This document shows, one piece after another, positions 52,600 to 62,099 of a stretch of 64,000 nucleotides of DNA (its first letter is position 1; the number at the start of each line of letters is the position of its first letter). This stretch comes from Halobiforma lacisalsi AJ5. Lineage in GTDB: Archaea; Halobacteriota; Halobacteria; Halobacteriales; Natrialbaceae. The notes beneath the pieces were generated by a model that was not told the origin of the DNA, did not search any database, and saw only the letters and a program-made list of their open reading frames with translations. The stretch lies in assembly GCF_000226975.2 (NCBI RefSeq), contig NZ_CP019285.1, forward strand, positions 1,550,001-1,614,000, read 5' to 3'. A program made the translations under genes and the position numbers.

Positions 52600-54891
52600 G
52601 CCGCCGTGGCCGGGATAATCCCGCTCGAACCGCTCCTCGATCTCCTGTCCGTCGAACCGGACGATGACGGGCCGGCCGTGCGGACACGCGTAAGGGTTCT
52701 CGCAGTCGTCCAGCTTCGCGAGCAGGTCGACGACCGAACCCTCGGTCAGCGACGTGTTCCCCGTCACCGACGGATAACAGGCAAGATCGCCGAGGAACTC
52801 GTCGGCCAGCTCGTCGACCGTCTCGGCGCCCGCCTCGCGGTCGCCCTCGACGAACGACGTGAGGACGTCCCGCAGGTGTTCGGGCTCGAGCGTCTCCTCG
52901 AGGACGGCGGGGACGGTCGTGACGGCCACCGTTCGGTCACTGACCCGGTCGGCGTAAAAGCCCAGCCGCTCGAGGGCGTCGGCGTACCCGGAGAACGCCT
53001 CGGCCTCGGCGGCGGTGAGTTCGAGTTCGACGGGTTCGGCCAGGGCCTGTGCCGGCGGGTCGTCGGCGAAGGCGTCCCGCAGGCGCTCGTAGTTGACCCG
53101 CTCGTCGGCGGCGTGCTGGTCGACCAGGGCGAGCCCGTCGGGCGTCTCGCAGACGAGGTAGGTGTCGTCGAGCTGGCCCATGACCCGCAGCGGCGGCAGG
53201 GAGTCGAACGCCGTCCGGTCGCCGGTGGCGGGGTCGCCCTCGAGGGTGCGCTGCTCGGAGGGACCGTCGAACTTGCGTTCGGGGTCGTGGGGGTCCCGCT
53301 CGCCCGTGGCGTCCGTCCGGTCCGCGTCCGACCCGTGTTCCCCAGCGGGTCGGACCTCCTCGGTTCCCGACGCGGACTCGAGGGTTGCGTTCCGCCCGGA
53401 ATCGCCCGACTCGTCGGGTTCGGTCGCCCCTCGAGCCGGTTCGCCCCCCTCGGTCGGCGAGCGGTCGGTCGATCCGGTCCGGTCTCGCGTCGGGTCCGGC
53501 GACGTTTCCGGCGGCGACCGCGAACTCGACGCGTCGGGTTCGGACTCGGGGCTGGACTCGTCTCCGGGGGTGGCGGCGCTCGCGGTCGGATTCGCGCTCG
53601 AGCGTTCCGGCTCCGGGGCCGCAGCGGTGTCGTCCATCCCGTCGTCCGCCGTATCGACTTCCCGTGAGTCGAGCGCCGATCCTCCGCGATCCGAGTCACC
53701 GCTCGCATCCGACGCCACCGACTCTGCGCCCCGGCCCGTTACCGTCTCACTGCGGTCGGGTTCGACCCGCGCCTCGCCCGGCGCGGATCGCCCACGGGGC
53801 GCGCGAGAACGCAGGAGCCCGTGCTCGAGCAGCGCGGACTCCACCGCCGCGTCGACCTGCCGGCGGACGGCATCGTCGTCGTCGAACCGCACCTCGCGCT
53901 TGCGCGGGTGGACGTTCACGTCGACCGCGTCGCCAGGCACCTCGAGGAAGAGGGCCACGAACGGGTAGCGGTCGCTTCCCAGTTGCGTCCCGTACGCGCC
54001 CATGATCCCCTCGCGGATCGCGTCCGCGGTCACGGCGCGGTCGTTGACGTAGGTGGCGAGGTACTCCCGGCTCGAGCGGTTCGTTTCGGGATGGCTCACC
54101 AGACCGGAAACGGAGTCGACCGGGCCCGGCGGGAGGTCGTCGCCGTCGGCTTCGACCGGGATCATCGACGAGGCGACCTCGCGACCGTAGACAGCGAGGA
54201 CGGCGGCCTGGAGGTCCCCCTGGCCCGTCGTGGCGAACACCTCCCGGCCGTCGTGGGTCAGCGAGACGGCGACGTCCGGGTTCGCCAGCGCGTACCGCGT
54301 GACGACGCGGTTGACGTGGGCGAATTCCGTCGCGGTCGTCTTCAGGAACTTCCGGCGTGCGGGCGTGTTATAAAAGAGGTCCTCGACCTCGACGACGGTT
54401 CCCACGGGACAGCCCGCGGGTTCGACGCTCGTCACGTCGCCGCCCTCGTAGACGAGTTCCGTCCCCGCCCCGCTCCCGTCGCGGGGCCGCGACCGGATCG
54501 TCAGCCGCGAGACCGAGCCGATCGTGTGCAGGGCCTCGCCCCGGAAGCCCAGCGTGGAGACGCCCGACTCGAGGTCCTCGAGGTCCGCGATCTTGCTCGT
54601 CGTGTGCTGGCGGACCGCGGCCCGAAGATCGGCTTCGGTCATCCCGCGGCCGTCGTCGGCGACCCGGATCAGTTCGGTGCCGCCCTCCTCGACGGTGACC
54701 TCGACGCGGGAGGCGTCGGCGTCGAGGCTGTTCTCGACCAGTTCCTTCACCGCGCTGGCGGGTCGCTCGACGACCTCGCCGGCGGCGATCCTGGCGACGG
54801 TATCCTCGTCCAACTGGTGGATCTCGGTCCCGTCCGCATTCGTCGGCGCTCCGTCGGGTTCGGCTCTCGAGTCGTCGGGTTCTCCGGTCAT
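52597..54891 (-). CDS. mutL: DNA mismatch repair protein MutL
   Basis: Mismatch-repair ATPase of 764 residues. The N-terminal GHKL domain (about 25-350) has VARIAAGEVVERPASAVKELVENSLDAD, DDGRGM and GFRGEAL. A long disordered linker rich in Ser, Asp, Glu and Pro (about 360-560) makes it longer than usual. The C-terminal domain carries DQHAADERVNYE (the metal-dependent endonuclease motif DQHA(X)2E(X)4E) and CPHGRP, so it should nick DNA like MutL of organisms lacking MutH. Its ATG overlaps the stop of the aldolase gene (ATGA), implying coupled translation. Confidence 0.96.
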   Translation of the reverse strand: MTGEPDDSRAEPDGAPTNADGTEIHQLDEDTVARIAAGEVVERPASAVKELVENSLDADASRVEVTVEEGGTELIRVADDGRGMTEADLRAAVRQHTTSKIADLEDLESGVSTLGFRGEALHTIGSVSRLTIRSRPRDGSGAGTELVYEGGDVTSVEPAGCPVGTVVEVEDLFYNTPARRKFLKTTATEFAHVNRVVTRYALANPDVAVSLTHDGREVFATTGQGDLQAAVLAVYGREVASSMIPVEADGDDLPPGPVDSVSGLVSHPETNRSSREYLATYVNDRAVTADAIREGIMGAYGTQLGSDRYPFVALFLEVPGDAVDVNVHPRKREVRFDDDDAVRRQVDAAVESALLEHGLLRSRAPRGRSAPGEARVEPDRSETVTGRGAESVASDASGDSDRGGSALDSREVDTADDGMDDTAAAPEPERSSANPTASAATPGDESSPESEPDASSSRSPPETSPDPTRDRTGSTDRSPTEGGEPARGATEPDESGDSGRNATLESASGTEEVRPAGEHGSDADRTDATGERDPHDPERKFDGPSEQRTLEGDPATGDRTAFDSLPPLRVMGQLDDTYLVCETPDGLALVDQHAADERVNYERLRDAFADDPPAQALAEPVELELTAAEAEAFSGYADALERLGFYADRVSDRTVAVTTVPAVLEETLEPEHLRDVLTSFVEGDREAGAETVDELADEFLGDLACYPSVTGNTSLTEGSVVDLLAKLDDCENPYACPHGRPVIVRFDGQEIEERFERDYPGHGG

Positions 54892-55781
54892 ACTTCGAGC
54901 AGTGCGTCGACGGCGGTTTCGATTCGCGAGCGGTCATCGTCGGGCACCGACACCAGCGGCGGCCGTACGGCGTCGTTCGGGATCACGCCCCGATAGGCGA
55001 GCGCGGTCTTGGTCACCGGCGCGAACCCGTACTCGCCGCAGGCTTCGAACAGCCTCGAGACCGCCGACTGGAGCATTCGGCCCCGCTCCGTCTCGGCGGT
55101 TTCGGACAGTTCGGCGTAGGCCTCGGGGGCGACGTTCGACAGCGCGTTGATGCCGCCGTCGCCACCGGTTCGGAGCGCAGGAACGAGCAGGGCGTCGTAC
55201 CCCTGTAACAGGAGGAACTCCTCGGGGGTGCACTCTCGCGCCGACAGGAAGTACTCGAGGTCGCCGCTCGAGTCCTTCAGGCCGACGAACGACTCGCGTT
55301 CGGCGAGGGCTTCGACGACCTCGAGCGGGATCGACTCGCCGGTACAGGCCGGAATGTTGTACAGCAGCAAGGGTAGCGACGTCTCATCGGCGACCCGGTC
55401 GAAGAACTGCCGGACGCCGTCGGGGTCGTTCGAGGGGTGGAAGTACGGCGACACGACCACTGCGGCGTCGGCACCGATGTCGGCCGCCTCCTCGACGTAG
55501 TCGACCGTCTCCGCGACGCTCGTTGCGGCCGCGCCGGCCAGTACCGGCACCTCGCCGTCCGTGCGATCGACGACGATCTCGACGACCCGTCGCCGTTCCG
55601 CGGGCGTGAGGCTCGCGAACTCGCCGGTCGTCCCGCAGGGAAACAGCCCGTCGATTCCACCCGCGAGCAGGTGATCGACCAGATCGGCGAGTGCACCCTC
55701 ATCGAGGTCCCCGTCCGCGTCCAGGGGCGTCACGAGCGGACACGTAATCCCCTCGAGCGCCCGTCGAAGCCGGAGGTTCAT
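54888..55781 (-). CDS. DHDPS-family aldolase (KDG/KDPG aldolase-like)
   Basis: TIM-barrel Schiff-base lyase of 297 residues. The start GITCPLVTPLDADGDLDEGALADLVDHLL, FPCGTTGEFASLT, the Tyr in LLYNIPACTGES and the Schiff-base Lys in FVGLKDSSGD are all family marks. Haloarchaeal homologues include KDG/KDPG aldolases and dihydrodipicolinate synthases; I cannot decide which, though no lysine genes are near and KDG kinase lies 10 kb away. It overlaps mutL by 4 nt. Confidence 0.9.
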   Translation of the reverse strand: MNLRLRRALEGITCPLVTPLDADGDLDEGALADLVDHLLAGGIDGLFPCGTTGEFASLTPAERRRVVEIVVDRTDGEVPVLAGAAATSVAETVDYVEEAADIGADAAVVVSPYFHPSNDPDGVRQFFDRVADETSLPLLLYNIPACTGESIPLEVVEALAERESFVGLKDSSGDLEYFLSARECTPEEFLLLQGYDALLVPALRTGGDGGINALSNVAPEAYAELSETAETERGRMLQSAVSRLFEACGEYGFAPVTKTALAYRGVIPNDAVRPPLVSVPDDDRSRIETAVDALLEV

Positions 55782-56067
55782 ACGTGATGCTTTCGCGGGA
55801 GTCGCAAAAGCGTATCCACTCCGGACACTCGACCGCCGAGGCCTCGCGGCCGCTCGAGGGGACCACCGGCCCTCCTTTACCGAGACACTAGGACACCGGA
55901 GCGGAAGACTTGCCGAAACCTCCGAGGCACCCCCGGGCCCGCGGTCGCCCCTGGACGGCCGTCCTGACGGCCCAGGCGACGGCTTCCGATACGTCGGCCG
56001 TCATCGGTAGCCCCGCCATTTTCCCCCGTCCCACGCTTGAATACCCGGCGTTCGCAAGGTCGGGGTG
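55782..56067. other. Divergent gap with no recognised element
   Basis: About 286 nt between the aldolase and OsmC genes. Several short GGCC-type inverted stretches occur around 55963-55978 (GGACGGCCGTCC) but no gene, RNA or clear operator. Promoters for both genes must lie at its two ends; a TTGAATA near 56037-56043 is a possible TATA for the OsmC gene. Confidence 0.5.
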
Positions 56068-56517
56068 ATGAGCGACTCAGCACGGACCCAGCGATTCGGC
56101 GTCTCGGCGACGAGCGACAGTCATACGAAGACGACGGTATCGACCCGCGACTTCGAGTTCGTGGTCGACGAACCGCCAGAGAGCGGCGGGACCGACGACG
56201 GCCCGACGCCGGTCGAGTATTTGCTGGGCTCGTGGGCGGGCTGTCTCAACGTCGTCGCCCACACCGTCGCCGACGAGTACGGCTTCGACCTCGAGTCCGT
56301 CGAGATCGACCTCGAGGGCGAGATCGACCCCGCGAAGTTCCTGGGGAAGACCGAGGACGGCCGGGCTGGCTATCGAGGGATCGACGTGACGATCGACGTC
56401 GAGGCCGACGCCGACGAGGATACCATCGAGGCGTGGTTCGCGGAGGTCGAGGAGCGCTGCCCCGTCGGCGACAACATCCAGAACGAGACGCCGGCGACGA
56501 TCGACCTCGAGTACTGA
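56068..56517 (+). CDS. OsmC-family peroxide/thiol-stress protein
   Basis: Protein of 149 residues of the OsmC/Ohr fold. Two cysteines occupy the family positions: GSWAGCLNVVAH and EERCPVGDNIQNETP. OsmC/Ohr proteins reduce organic hydroperoxides with these cysteines; YhfA-like members have other roles, so the exact activity is open. ATG 56068 is chosen over GTG 56065. It is convergent with the PfkB kinase gene. Confidence 0.9.
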   Translation: MSDSARTQRFGVSATSDSHTKTTVSTRDFEFVVDEPPESGGTDDGPTPVEYLLGSWAGCLNVVAHTVADEYGFDLESVEIDLEGEIDPAKFLGKTEDGRAGYRGIDVTIDVEADADEDTIEAWFAEVEERCPVGDNIQNETPATIDLEY

Positions 56518-56546
56518 AGCGATATTTTGGCGGGGAGCAGTTCGGC

Positions 56547-57605
56547 TCACTCGCGCCGGGGCGTCGTCTCTGCGAACGAGCGGAGGGCTGCCGGGTCGCC
56601 CGTCGTCGCCGTCTCGACGTAGTGGGCCGCACAGCAGTTGGCGAGCGCGAGCGCCGTCTCCCACTCCCAGCCACGGGCTCGGCCGACGGTCAGCCCCGCG
56701 CTGAACCGATCCCCGGCCCCGGTCCGCCGTCGCGGCTCCTCGACCGCGAGGTTCTCGAGGGCAACCGTGCCGTCCCGCGTGGCCGCGACCGCCGCCTCGG
56801 TTTCGTGGAGGACGGCGGCCTCGATTTCGGCCGCCGACCGGACCGCTCGGACGTGCTCGCGGTCCTCCGCACCGAGATCGCCGTCGAGCGCCGCGACCGT
56901 GGCCTCGAGTTCCGCCCGGTTGACGCTGTAGACGACGTCCGTCCGCGCGTCGAGGTCGCCCAGCGCCTCGAGAAAGGCCTCGACGGCGTCGTCCGACCGC
57001 GTGCTTACCGGCCCCGGGTCGACGACGACCGTCCCGACGTCGGCCGGGACCGCCCCGTCCGCGAGCGTCGCCATCGCGTCGGTCAGTCCCCTCGCGGACG
57101 CCCAGTTGCCACAACAGAGCGCGTCGGCTTCCAGCGCGTCACCCGGCTCCTCGCCAGCGGCGGCCGCGAGGTCCTCGAGCGTCCAGTCCTCGATCGGGCG
57201 TGCCCGTTCGGCGAGTAACAGGTCGTCGTCGGTGAACGGAAAGACGTCGATCCGTGCGGGCGGGCCCATCGAGACCGTTTCGAACGGCAAGTCCGCGAAG
57301 ACGGGATCCTCGAGGTGACCGTACAGCGTCGTCTCCGCCCCCAGCGCGTGGGTCTGTCGGGCCATGTTGACCGCCTGGCCGGCGGGTTCCCTGGACCGGC
57401 GTTCGATCGGGAACGAGTCGTATTCGCTGCGGGCGATCCGCTCGCCGAACGTCTCGCGCTCGGCGATCCGGTTTCCCTCGCCGTCGTACGCGGCGTAGTA
57501 CTCGTCGACGCTGCCGTCGGGGAAGGCGACGATCCGCGGTCCGTCGGTCGCGGTCGCGTCGTCGCCGCCTCCCGCCAGCCGCTCGACGAGTGCGTCGTAG
57601 CCCAT
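56547..57605 (-). CDS. PfkB-family sugar kinase
   Basis: Ribokinase-fold protein of 352 residues, longer than most members. The C-terminal signature RRRTGAGDRFSAGLTVGRA with the catalytic Asp is intact; the N-terminal part (VAFPDGSVDEYYAAYDGEGNRI) is atypical. The substrate is not clear from sequence. ATG 57605 starts MGYDALVERLAGG; the longer frame runs into mutS DNA. It stands between OsmC and mutS. Confidence 0.85.
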   Translation of the reverse strand: MGYDALVERLAGGGDDATATDGPRIVAFPDGSVDEYYAAYDGEGNRIAERETFGERIARSEYDSFPIERRSREPAGQAVNMARQTHALGAETTLYGHLEDPVFADLPFETVSMGPPARIDVFPFTDDDLLLAERARPIEDWTLEDLAAAAGEEPGDALEADALCCGNWASARGLTDAMATLADGAVPADVGTVVVDPGPVSTRSDDAVEAFLEALGDLDARTDVVYSVNRAELEATVAALDGDLGAEDREHVRAVRSAAEIEAAVLHETEAAVAATRDGTVALENLAVEEPRRRTGAGDRFSAGLTVGRARGWEWETALALANCCAAHYVETATTGDPAALRSFAETTPRRE

Positions 57606-57657
57606 ACCGAGTTCGATACCTCCGCGGAGAAAACTGCGACGGTCGTCGGCGTGGGAG

Positions 57658-60327
57658 CTACTCGCCGCCGTCGCCCTCGAGCCGTCGCTGCAGGTCCTGA
57701 ACCTTCGAGACCAGTTCGATCGGCGGCGTCGTGTTGACGTCGATCTCCTCGAGGTCCTCGAGGACGTCTTTCGCCTCGGGATCGATCGCGGCGTCTGTGG
57801 TTTCGGGCTCCCGTTCGCGTTCACGTTCGCGCTCCCCGCCGTCGGCGCTCGCCTCCCCGCGGAACTGGCCGCTCGAGAGGTCGAACACCGTCTGGACGGG
57901 CTCGCTCGAGCCTCCGCCTTTCGCCTCGATGGCCTTCTCCTCGCGCAGGCGCTCGAGGACGTCCCTGGCCCGGTCGACGACGGGGTTCGGCACGCCGGCG
58001 AGGTCGGCGACGTGGATGCCGTAGGAACGGTCGGTCGGGCCGTCACGGACGGTCCGCAGGAAGGTGACGTCGCCGTCCTGTTCGTCGGCGGCGACGTGGA
58101 CGTTCGCGACGCGAGGGAGTTCCTCCGCGAGCCCCGTCAACTCGTGGTAGTGGGTCGCGAAGAGCGTCTTCGCCCGGACCTCGTTGTGCAGGTACTCCGT
58201 GGCGGCCCAGGCGATCGAGATGCCGTCGTACGTGGCGGTCCCGCGGCCGACCTCGTCCAGGATCACCAGCGAGTCCTCGGTCGCCGTGTGGAGGATGTTC
58301 GAGAGTTCGCTCATCTCGACCATGAACGTCGACCGGCCCTGCGCGAGTTCGTCCAGCGCGCCGACGCGGGTGAAGATGCCGTCGACGAGTCCGATCTCGG
58401 CGTCCCGCGCCGGGACGAAACTGCCGACCTGCGCCAGCAACACGATACAGGCTACCTGGCGCATGTACGTCGACTTCCCGGACATGTTGGGCCCCGTTAC
58501 GACCAGGAAGCCCCGGTCCTCGTCCATCCGCACGTCGTTGGGGACGAACTCGGTCGTCTGCTCGACGACCGGGTGGCGGCCCTGATCGATCTCGAGCCGA
58601 TCCCCGCGGTGGAGGTCGGGCCGAACCCAGCGGTTCTCGGCCGCGTGGGTCGCCAGGCTCGCCAGCGCGTCGACGGTCGCGAGCGCCCGGCCGACGTCCT
58701 GCAGGAGTTCCGCGCGGTCGGCGACCTCCGCGCGGAGTTCCTCGAAGAGTTCGTACTCGAGGTCGCCCCGACGTTCCTCGAGTCGGAGCACCTCCCGCTC
58801 TTTCTCCTCGAGTTCCTCGGTCGTGAACCGTTTCGAGTTCTTGAGCGTCTTGATCTGTTCGTAGCTCTCGGGAACGCCGTCGGCCGCGGACTTGCCGACC
58901 TGGATGTAGTAGCCGTCGGTCTTGTTGCGGTCGACGGTGACGTGCGAGAGGCCATGCCGGGATTTCTCGCGCTCGGCGAGGGTGTCGAGCCATTCCTTGA
59001 TCTCCTCGTGGCGCTCGATCACCTCGTCGAGTTCGTCGTCGTAGCCCCGCCGGAAGAGTCCGCCCTGGGTGACCGTCGACGGCGGCTCCTCGGCCAGCGC
59101 CTCCTCGAGGGTCCCCCGGAGGTCCGCGGCTGCCTCGCGGTCCGGTCGATCGACGATCTCGACAAGCGGCGAGTCGGCAAGGTCGGGGTTCGACTCGATC
59201 GTCTCGAGGAGCGTCGGCAGGACCCCGAGCGTGTCCCGGACCGACAGCAGATCGCGGGCGTCCGCACTGCCGTGGGTCGCCTTCGAGGCCAACCGCGCCA
59301 GGTCGTAGGCCTCGCCCAGCGCATCTTGCAACTCGTCGCGGGCCAGCGCGGCCGTCGAGAGCGCGGCGACCGACTCCTGTCGCCGGCGCAGCGTCTCGAG
59401 CGATCGGCGCGGCCGCTGGAGCCACTCCTTGAGCAGGCGGCCGCCCGCGCTGGTTTCGGTGTGGTCGATCGTCTCGAACAGCGACCCCTCGCTGTCGCCC
59501 TGCATCGTCTCCGTCAACTCGAGGTTGCGCTGTGTGGTCGCGTCCAGCGTGACGTGGTCGTCGCCGTGGTGGGCCTGGATGCGGGTCATCGAGGCCAGCA
59601 CGCCCGCGCCGGTCTCCTCGACGTAATCGAGCGCCGCCCCGGCGGCGGCGATCGCGGGGTCGCCGACCGACAGCCGGTCGACCGTCTCCCGGCCGAACTG
59701 CTCGCCGACCGCGTGGTCGGCCCGCTTGGGTGCGAACGCCTCGGTCTCGTGGAGGGTGAGCGTGGCGTCGATCCGCTCGCGGACGGTCTTGAGCAGGTCG
59801 TCGTCCGCCCGCGCGTCGGGGCCCGGCAGCACCTCGACGGGGTCGAACCGGTACAACTCGGTCAGCGCCTCGTCGGCGTCTGTCGCCTCCGCGACGAGGA
59901 AGCGGCCGGTGGTCACGTCGGCGAACGCGAGGCCGTAGTCGTCGGTCGTCCCGCCGGCGACCACCGCCGCCAGGTACTGTGCGTCGGCGTCGGTCGTCTC
60001 GAGTAGGGTTCCCGGCGTCACCACGCGGACGATCTCGCGGGCGTGGCCGGAGTCGGTCTCGTACTGGTCGGCGACGGCGACCCGGTAGCCGCGCTCGACC
60101 AGCGCCTTGAGATAGGGCGTCAGGTCGTCGACCGGGACGCCGGCCATCGGGTACGACGATCCGTGTGAGGACTTCTGGGATACCTTCAGATCGAGTTCGT
60201 CGGCGACGATCTCGGCGTCTTCGTCGAAGAACTCGTAGAAGTCGCCACACTGCATCGCCAGCAACTCCGCGTCGGTCTCTTCTTTCAGCGAGAGAAACTC
60301 GCCGACGATCCCCGTCGCCTCTGTCAT
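57658..60327 (-). CDS. mutS: DNA mismatch repair protein MutS (MutS1)
   Basis: Mismatch-recognition ATPase of 889 residues. The mismatch-binding motif GDFYEFF (Phe-x-Glu) is near residue 31. The clamp and lever domains are intact. The ATPase has VVTGPNMSGKSTYMRQVA (Walker A), LVILDEVGRGTATYDGISIAWA and ATHYHELTGL. A charged linker EREREREREPE coded by six-base repeats precedes the C-terminal helix-hairpin segment. ATG 60327 (MTEATGIVGEFL) is chosen over the seven-codon longer frame. It lies close to mutL, though not in the same operon. Confidence 0.97.
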   Translation of the reverse strand: MTEATGIVGEFLSLKEETDAELLAMQCGDFYEFFDEDAEIVADELDLKVSQKSSHGSSYPMAGVPVDDLTPYLKALVERGYRVAVADQYETDSGHAREIVRVVTPGTLLETTDADAQYLAAVVAGGTTDDYGLAFADVTTGRFLVAEATDADEALTELYRFDPVEVLPGPDARADDDLLKTVRERIDATLTLHETEAFAPKRADHAVGEQFGRETVDRLSVGDPAIAAAGAALDYVEETGAGVLASMTRIQAHHGDDHVTLDATTQRNLELTETMQGDSEGSLFETIDHTETSAGGRLLKEWLQRPRRSLETLRRRQESVAALSTAALARDELQDALGEAYDLARLASKATHGSADARDLLSVRDTLGVLPTLLETIESNPDLADSPLVEIVDRPDREAAADLRGTLEEALAEEPPSTVTQGGLFRRGYDDELDEVIERHEEIKEWLDTLAEREKSRHGLSHVTVDRNKTDGYYIQVGKSAADGVPESYEQIKTLKNSKRFTTEELEEKEREVLRLEERRGDLEYELFEELRAEVADRAELLQDVGRALATVDALASLATHAAENRWVRPDLHRGDRLEIDQGRHPVVEQTTEFVPNDVRMDEDRGFLVVTGPNMSGKSTYMRQVACIVLLAQVGSFVPARDAEIGLVDGIFTRVGALDELAQGRSTFMVEMSELSNILHTATEDSLVILDEVGRGTATYDGISIAWAATEYLHNEVRAKTLFATHYHELTGLAEELPRVANVHVAADEQDGDVTFLRTVRDGPTDRSYGIHVADLAGVPNPVVDRARDVLERLREEKAIEAKGGGSSEPVQTVFDLSSGQFRGEASADGGEREREREREPETTDAAIDPEAKDVLEDLEEIDVNTTPPIELVSKVQDLQRRLEGDGGE

Positions 60328-60473
60328 ACGCGAGCCGTGGCGTTCCACCCCAAAAACCCTGCGGGATCCGGGGCGAAAGTGATCGACGGGCGAGGGAAAC
60401 GAGAGGATCGATTCGTGTGACTCCTGTCGGGGTACTATTACGGCTCGCGTGGTACGTCGTCACGAGTCAACCG

Positions 60474-61277
60474 ATGGCTGCCCCTCGCTCTCGAGATCAC
60501 CGCGTGCTCGTCCCGGTCGACGTCCTCGGCGGGCAAAGCGTCCCCCGGACGGTCGTCGACGCGTTCGCGTCCGTTCCGGTCACGCTGCTCGCCTACCGCG
60601 AGATTCCCGACCAGATCGCCACCAGTCACGCCCGCGACCAGTACGGCGACCGCGCCCGTGCGGAACTCGAGGAACTCCGGTCCGTCTTCGAGGACGCCGG
60701 CTGCGTCGACGTCTCGACCCGCCTCGTCTTCACGCACGATCGGCTGAAAACCTTCGAGCGGGTCGCGGTCGACGAGGACTGCCACGCCGTCCTGATGCTC
60801 AACCCCGCGCCGAAACTCGAGTCGGTGCTGGTCGCGATCCGTGGCGACGTCAACCTCGAGTACATCGCCGACCTTCTCGGAACGCTGCTGACCGGCACCG
60901 ACCTCGAGGTGACGTTCTTCCGCGTCATCGGCGACGAGAGCGACCGCGACGCGGCCGACGAGTTGGTCGAGACCGCGGCTGACGAACTGGAAGCCGCCGA
61001 CGTCGACCGCGATCGGATACACGCGCAGGTGACGCTCGAGGGCTCGCCAACCCAGGCCATCCTCGCGGCCGCGGCGGAGCACGACATGCTCGTCCTCGGC
61101 GAGAGTCGACCGTCGATCCGCCGGTTCATCTTCCGCGACCGGGCGAAGACCCTGGCCAGGGGAACGGTCGATCCGGTGTTGGTCATCCGCGGGGAGTATC
61201 TCGAGGACGGCGAGGACGGCGAGGAACACGGGAATGAAGGCGCCGAAGCGGACGAAAGTGACGAGAACGGCGGGTGA
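60474..61277 (+). CDS. Universal stress protein (UspA family)
   Basis: Protein of 267 residues, about twice a single Usp domain, starting HRVLVPVDVLGGQSVPRTVVDAFA. The second half has LVLGESRPSIRRFIFRDRAKTLA and PVLVIRG. Usp tandem proteins bind ATP or other nucleotides. The acidic tail has about 25 residues. It is convergent with a second, related Usp gene (4 nt between stops). Confidence 0.87.
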   Translation: MAAPRSRDHRVLVPVDVLGGQSVPRTVVDAFASVPVTLLAYREIPDQIATSHARDQYGDRARAELEELRSVFEDAGCVDVSTRLVFTHDRLKTFERVAVDEDCHAVLMLNPAPKLESVLVAIRGDVNLEYIADLLGTLLTGTDLEVTFFRVIGDESDRDAADELVETAADELEAADVDRDRIHAQVTLEGSPTQAILAAAAEHDMLVLGESRPSIRRFIFRDRAKTLARGTVDPVLVIRGEYLEDGEDGEEHGNEGAEADESDENGG

Positions 61278-61281
61278 GAAC

Positions 61282-62064
61282 TCACTCCTCGGAGCCGTCC
61301 GACAGCAACGGGGTGTCGGCGGCTTCGCCCTCTCCCTCGCCTTCGCCCTCGAGACGCCGAACCACGAGCACCGGCCCGAACGACTCCGCGGCGACCCGTT
61401 CGGCAGCCTCGCCGAAGACCAGCGTTCGCAGCGAGGGGGCCTGTTCGCCCATCACGACGGCATCGTGGTCCGCTGCCGCGTCGATTAAAGCCTCGAGCGG
61501 CGGTTCCTCGAGCGAGAGTTGCGTCCGTACGTCGATCCCCCGCTCGGACAGCGGGCCGGCCGCCGTCTCGAGCAACTCCCGGCCAGCGGACTCGTCGTCG
61601 GTCGCCAGAAAGAGCGTGACGCCGATCTCCCGGTCGCCGATCAGTTCCGCGACGAACGAGACGATCCGCTCGACCGCGACGTCGCTGGTCAGCGTCACGA
61701 GCAGTCGATCGATCGGCCCGGTCGCGCCCGTGATCGCGTAGACGCCCGCTCCCGTGTCCGCAGCGACGCGCTCGATCGTCTGTTCGGCGTCGTGGGTGAA
61801 CACGAGCCGGTAGTCGGCGGTGCCCTCCTCGGCCCCGAACTCCCGGGCGAGGTCCTCGAGCGCGTCGGTTGCCCGGTCCTCGTACTGCAGCCGCGCCTGG
61901 TCGGGCGGCGTCTGCTCCGGCAGGACGTGGTAGCCGAGGACGGTCACGTCAGTCGGCTCGAGCAAGTCGACCAGGCCGGCCGGTACCGATTCCCCCTCGA
62001 GGATTTCCAGCGGGACGAGCGTGCGCGTCCGTCGGTTCGAATCGTCGGTTGGTGAATCTGTCAT
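61282..62064 (-). CDS. Universal stress protein (UspA family)
   Basis: Protein of 260 residues related to the convergent neighbour: compare RTLVPLEILEGESVPAGLVDLLE with HRVLVPVDVLGGQSVP, and VVMGEQAPSLRTLVFGEAAERVA with LVLGESRPSIRRFIFRD. The C-terminus has a Glu-Gly run (LEGEGEGEGEAA). Usp genes often sit with transporters in haloarchaea and may regulate them; the amino-acid permease follows upstream on the same strand (35 nt). Confidence 0.87.
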   Translation of the reverse strand: MTDSPTDDSNRRTRTLVPLEILEGESVPAGLVDLLEPTDVTVLGYHVLPEQTPPDQARLQYEDRATDALEDLAREFGAEEGTADYRLVFTHDAEQTIERVAADTGAGVYAITGATGPIDRLLVTLTSDVAVERIVSFVAELIGDREIGVTLFLATDDESAGRELLETAAGPLSERGIDVRTQLSLEEPPLEALIDAAADHDAVVMGEQAPSLRTLVFGEAAERVAAESFGPVLVVRRLEGEGEGEGEAADTPLLSDGSEE

Positions 62065-62099
62065 GGTAGATCTATCACGGTGGGTGTGAACTCATGGGA

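Noticed and set aside
54368-54937. Long Arg-rich frames antisense to or out of frame with mutL, mutS, glnA and others
   Set aside because: High-GC DNA keeps antisense frames open; their basic composition and lack of motifs mark them as shadows.
55877-56083. 68-residue minus-strand frame upstream of OsmC
   Set aside because: Arg-rich composition unlike haloarchaeal proteins and overlap with the OsmC start.
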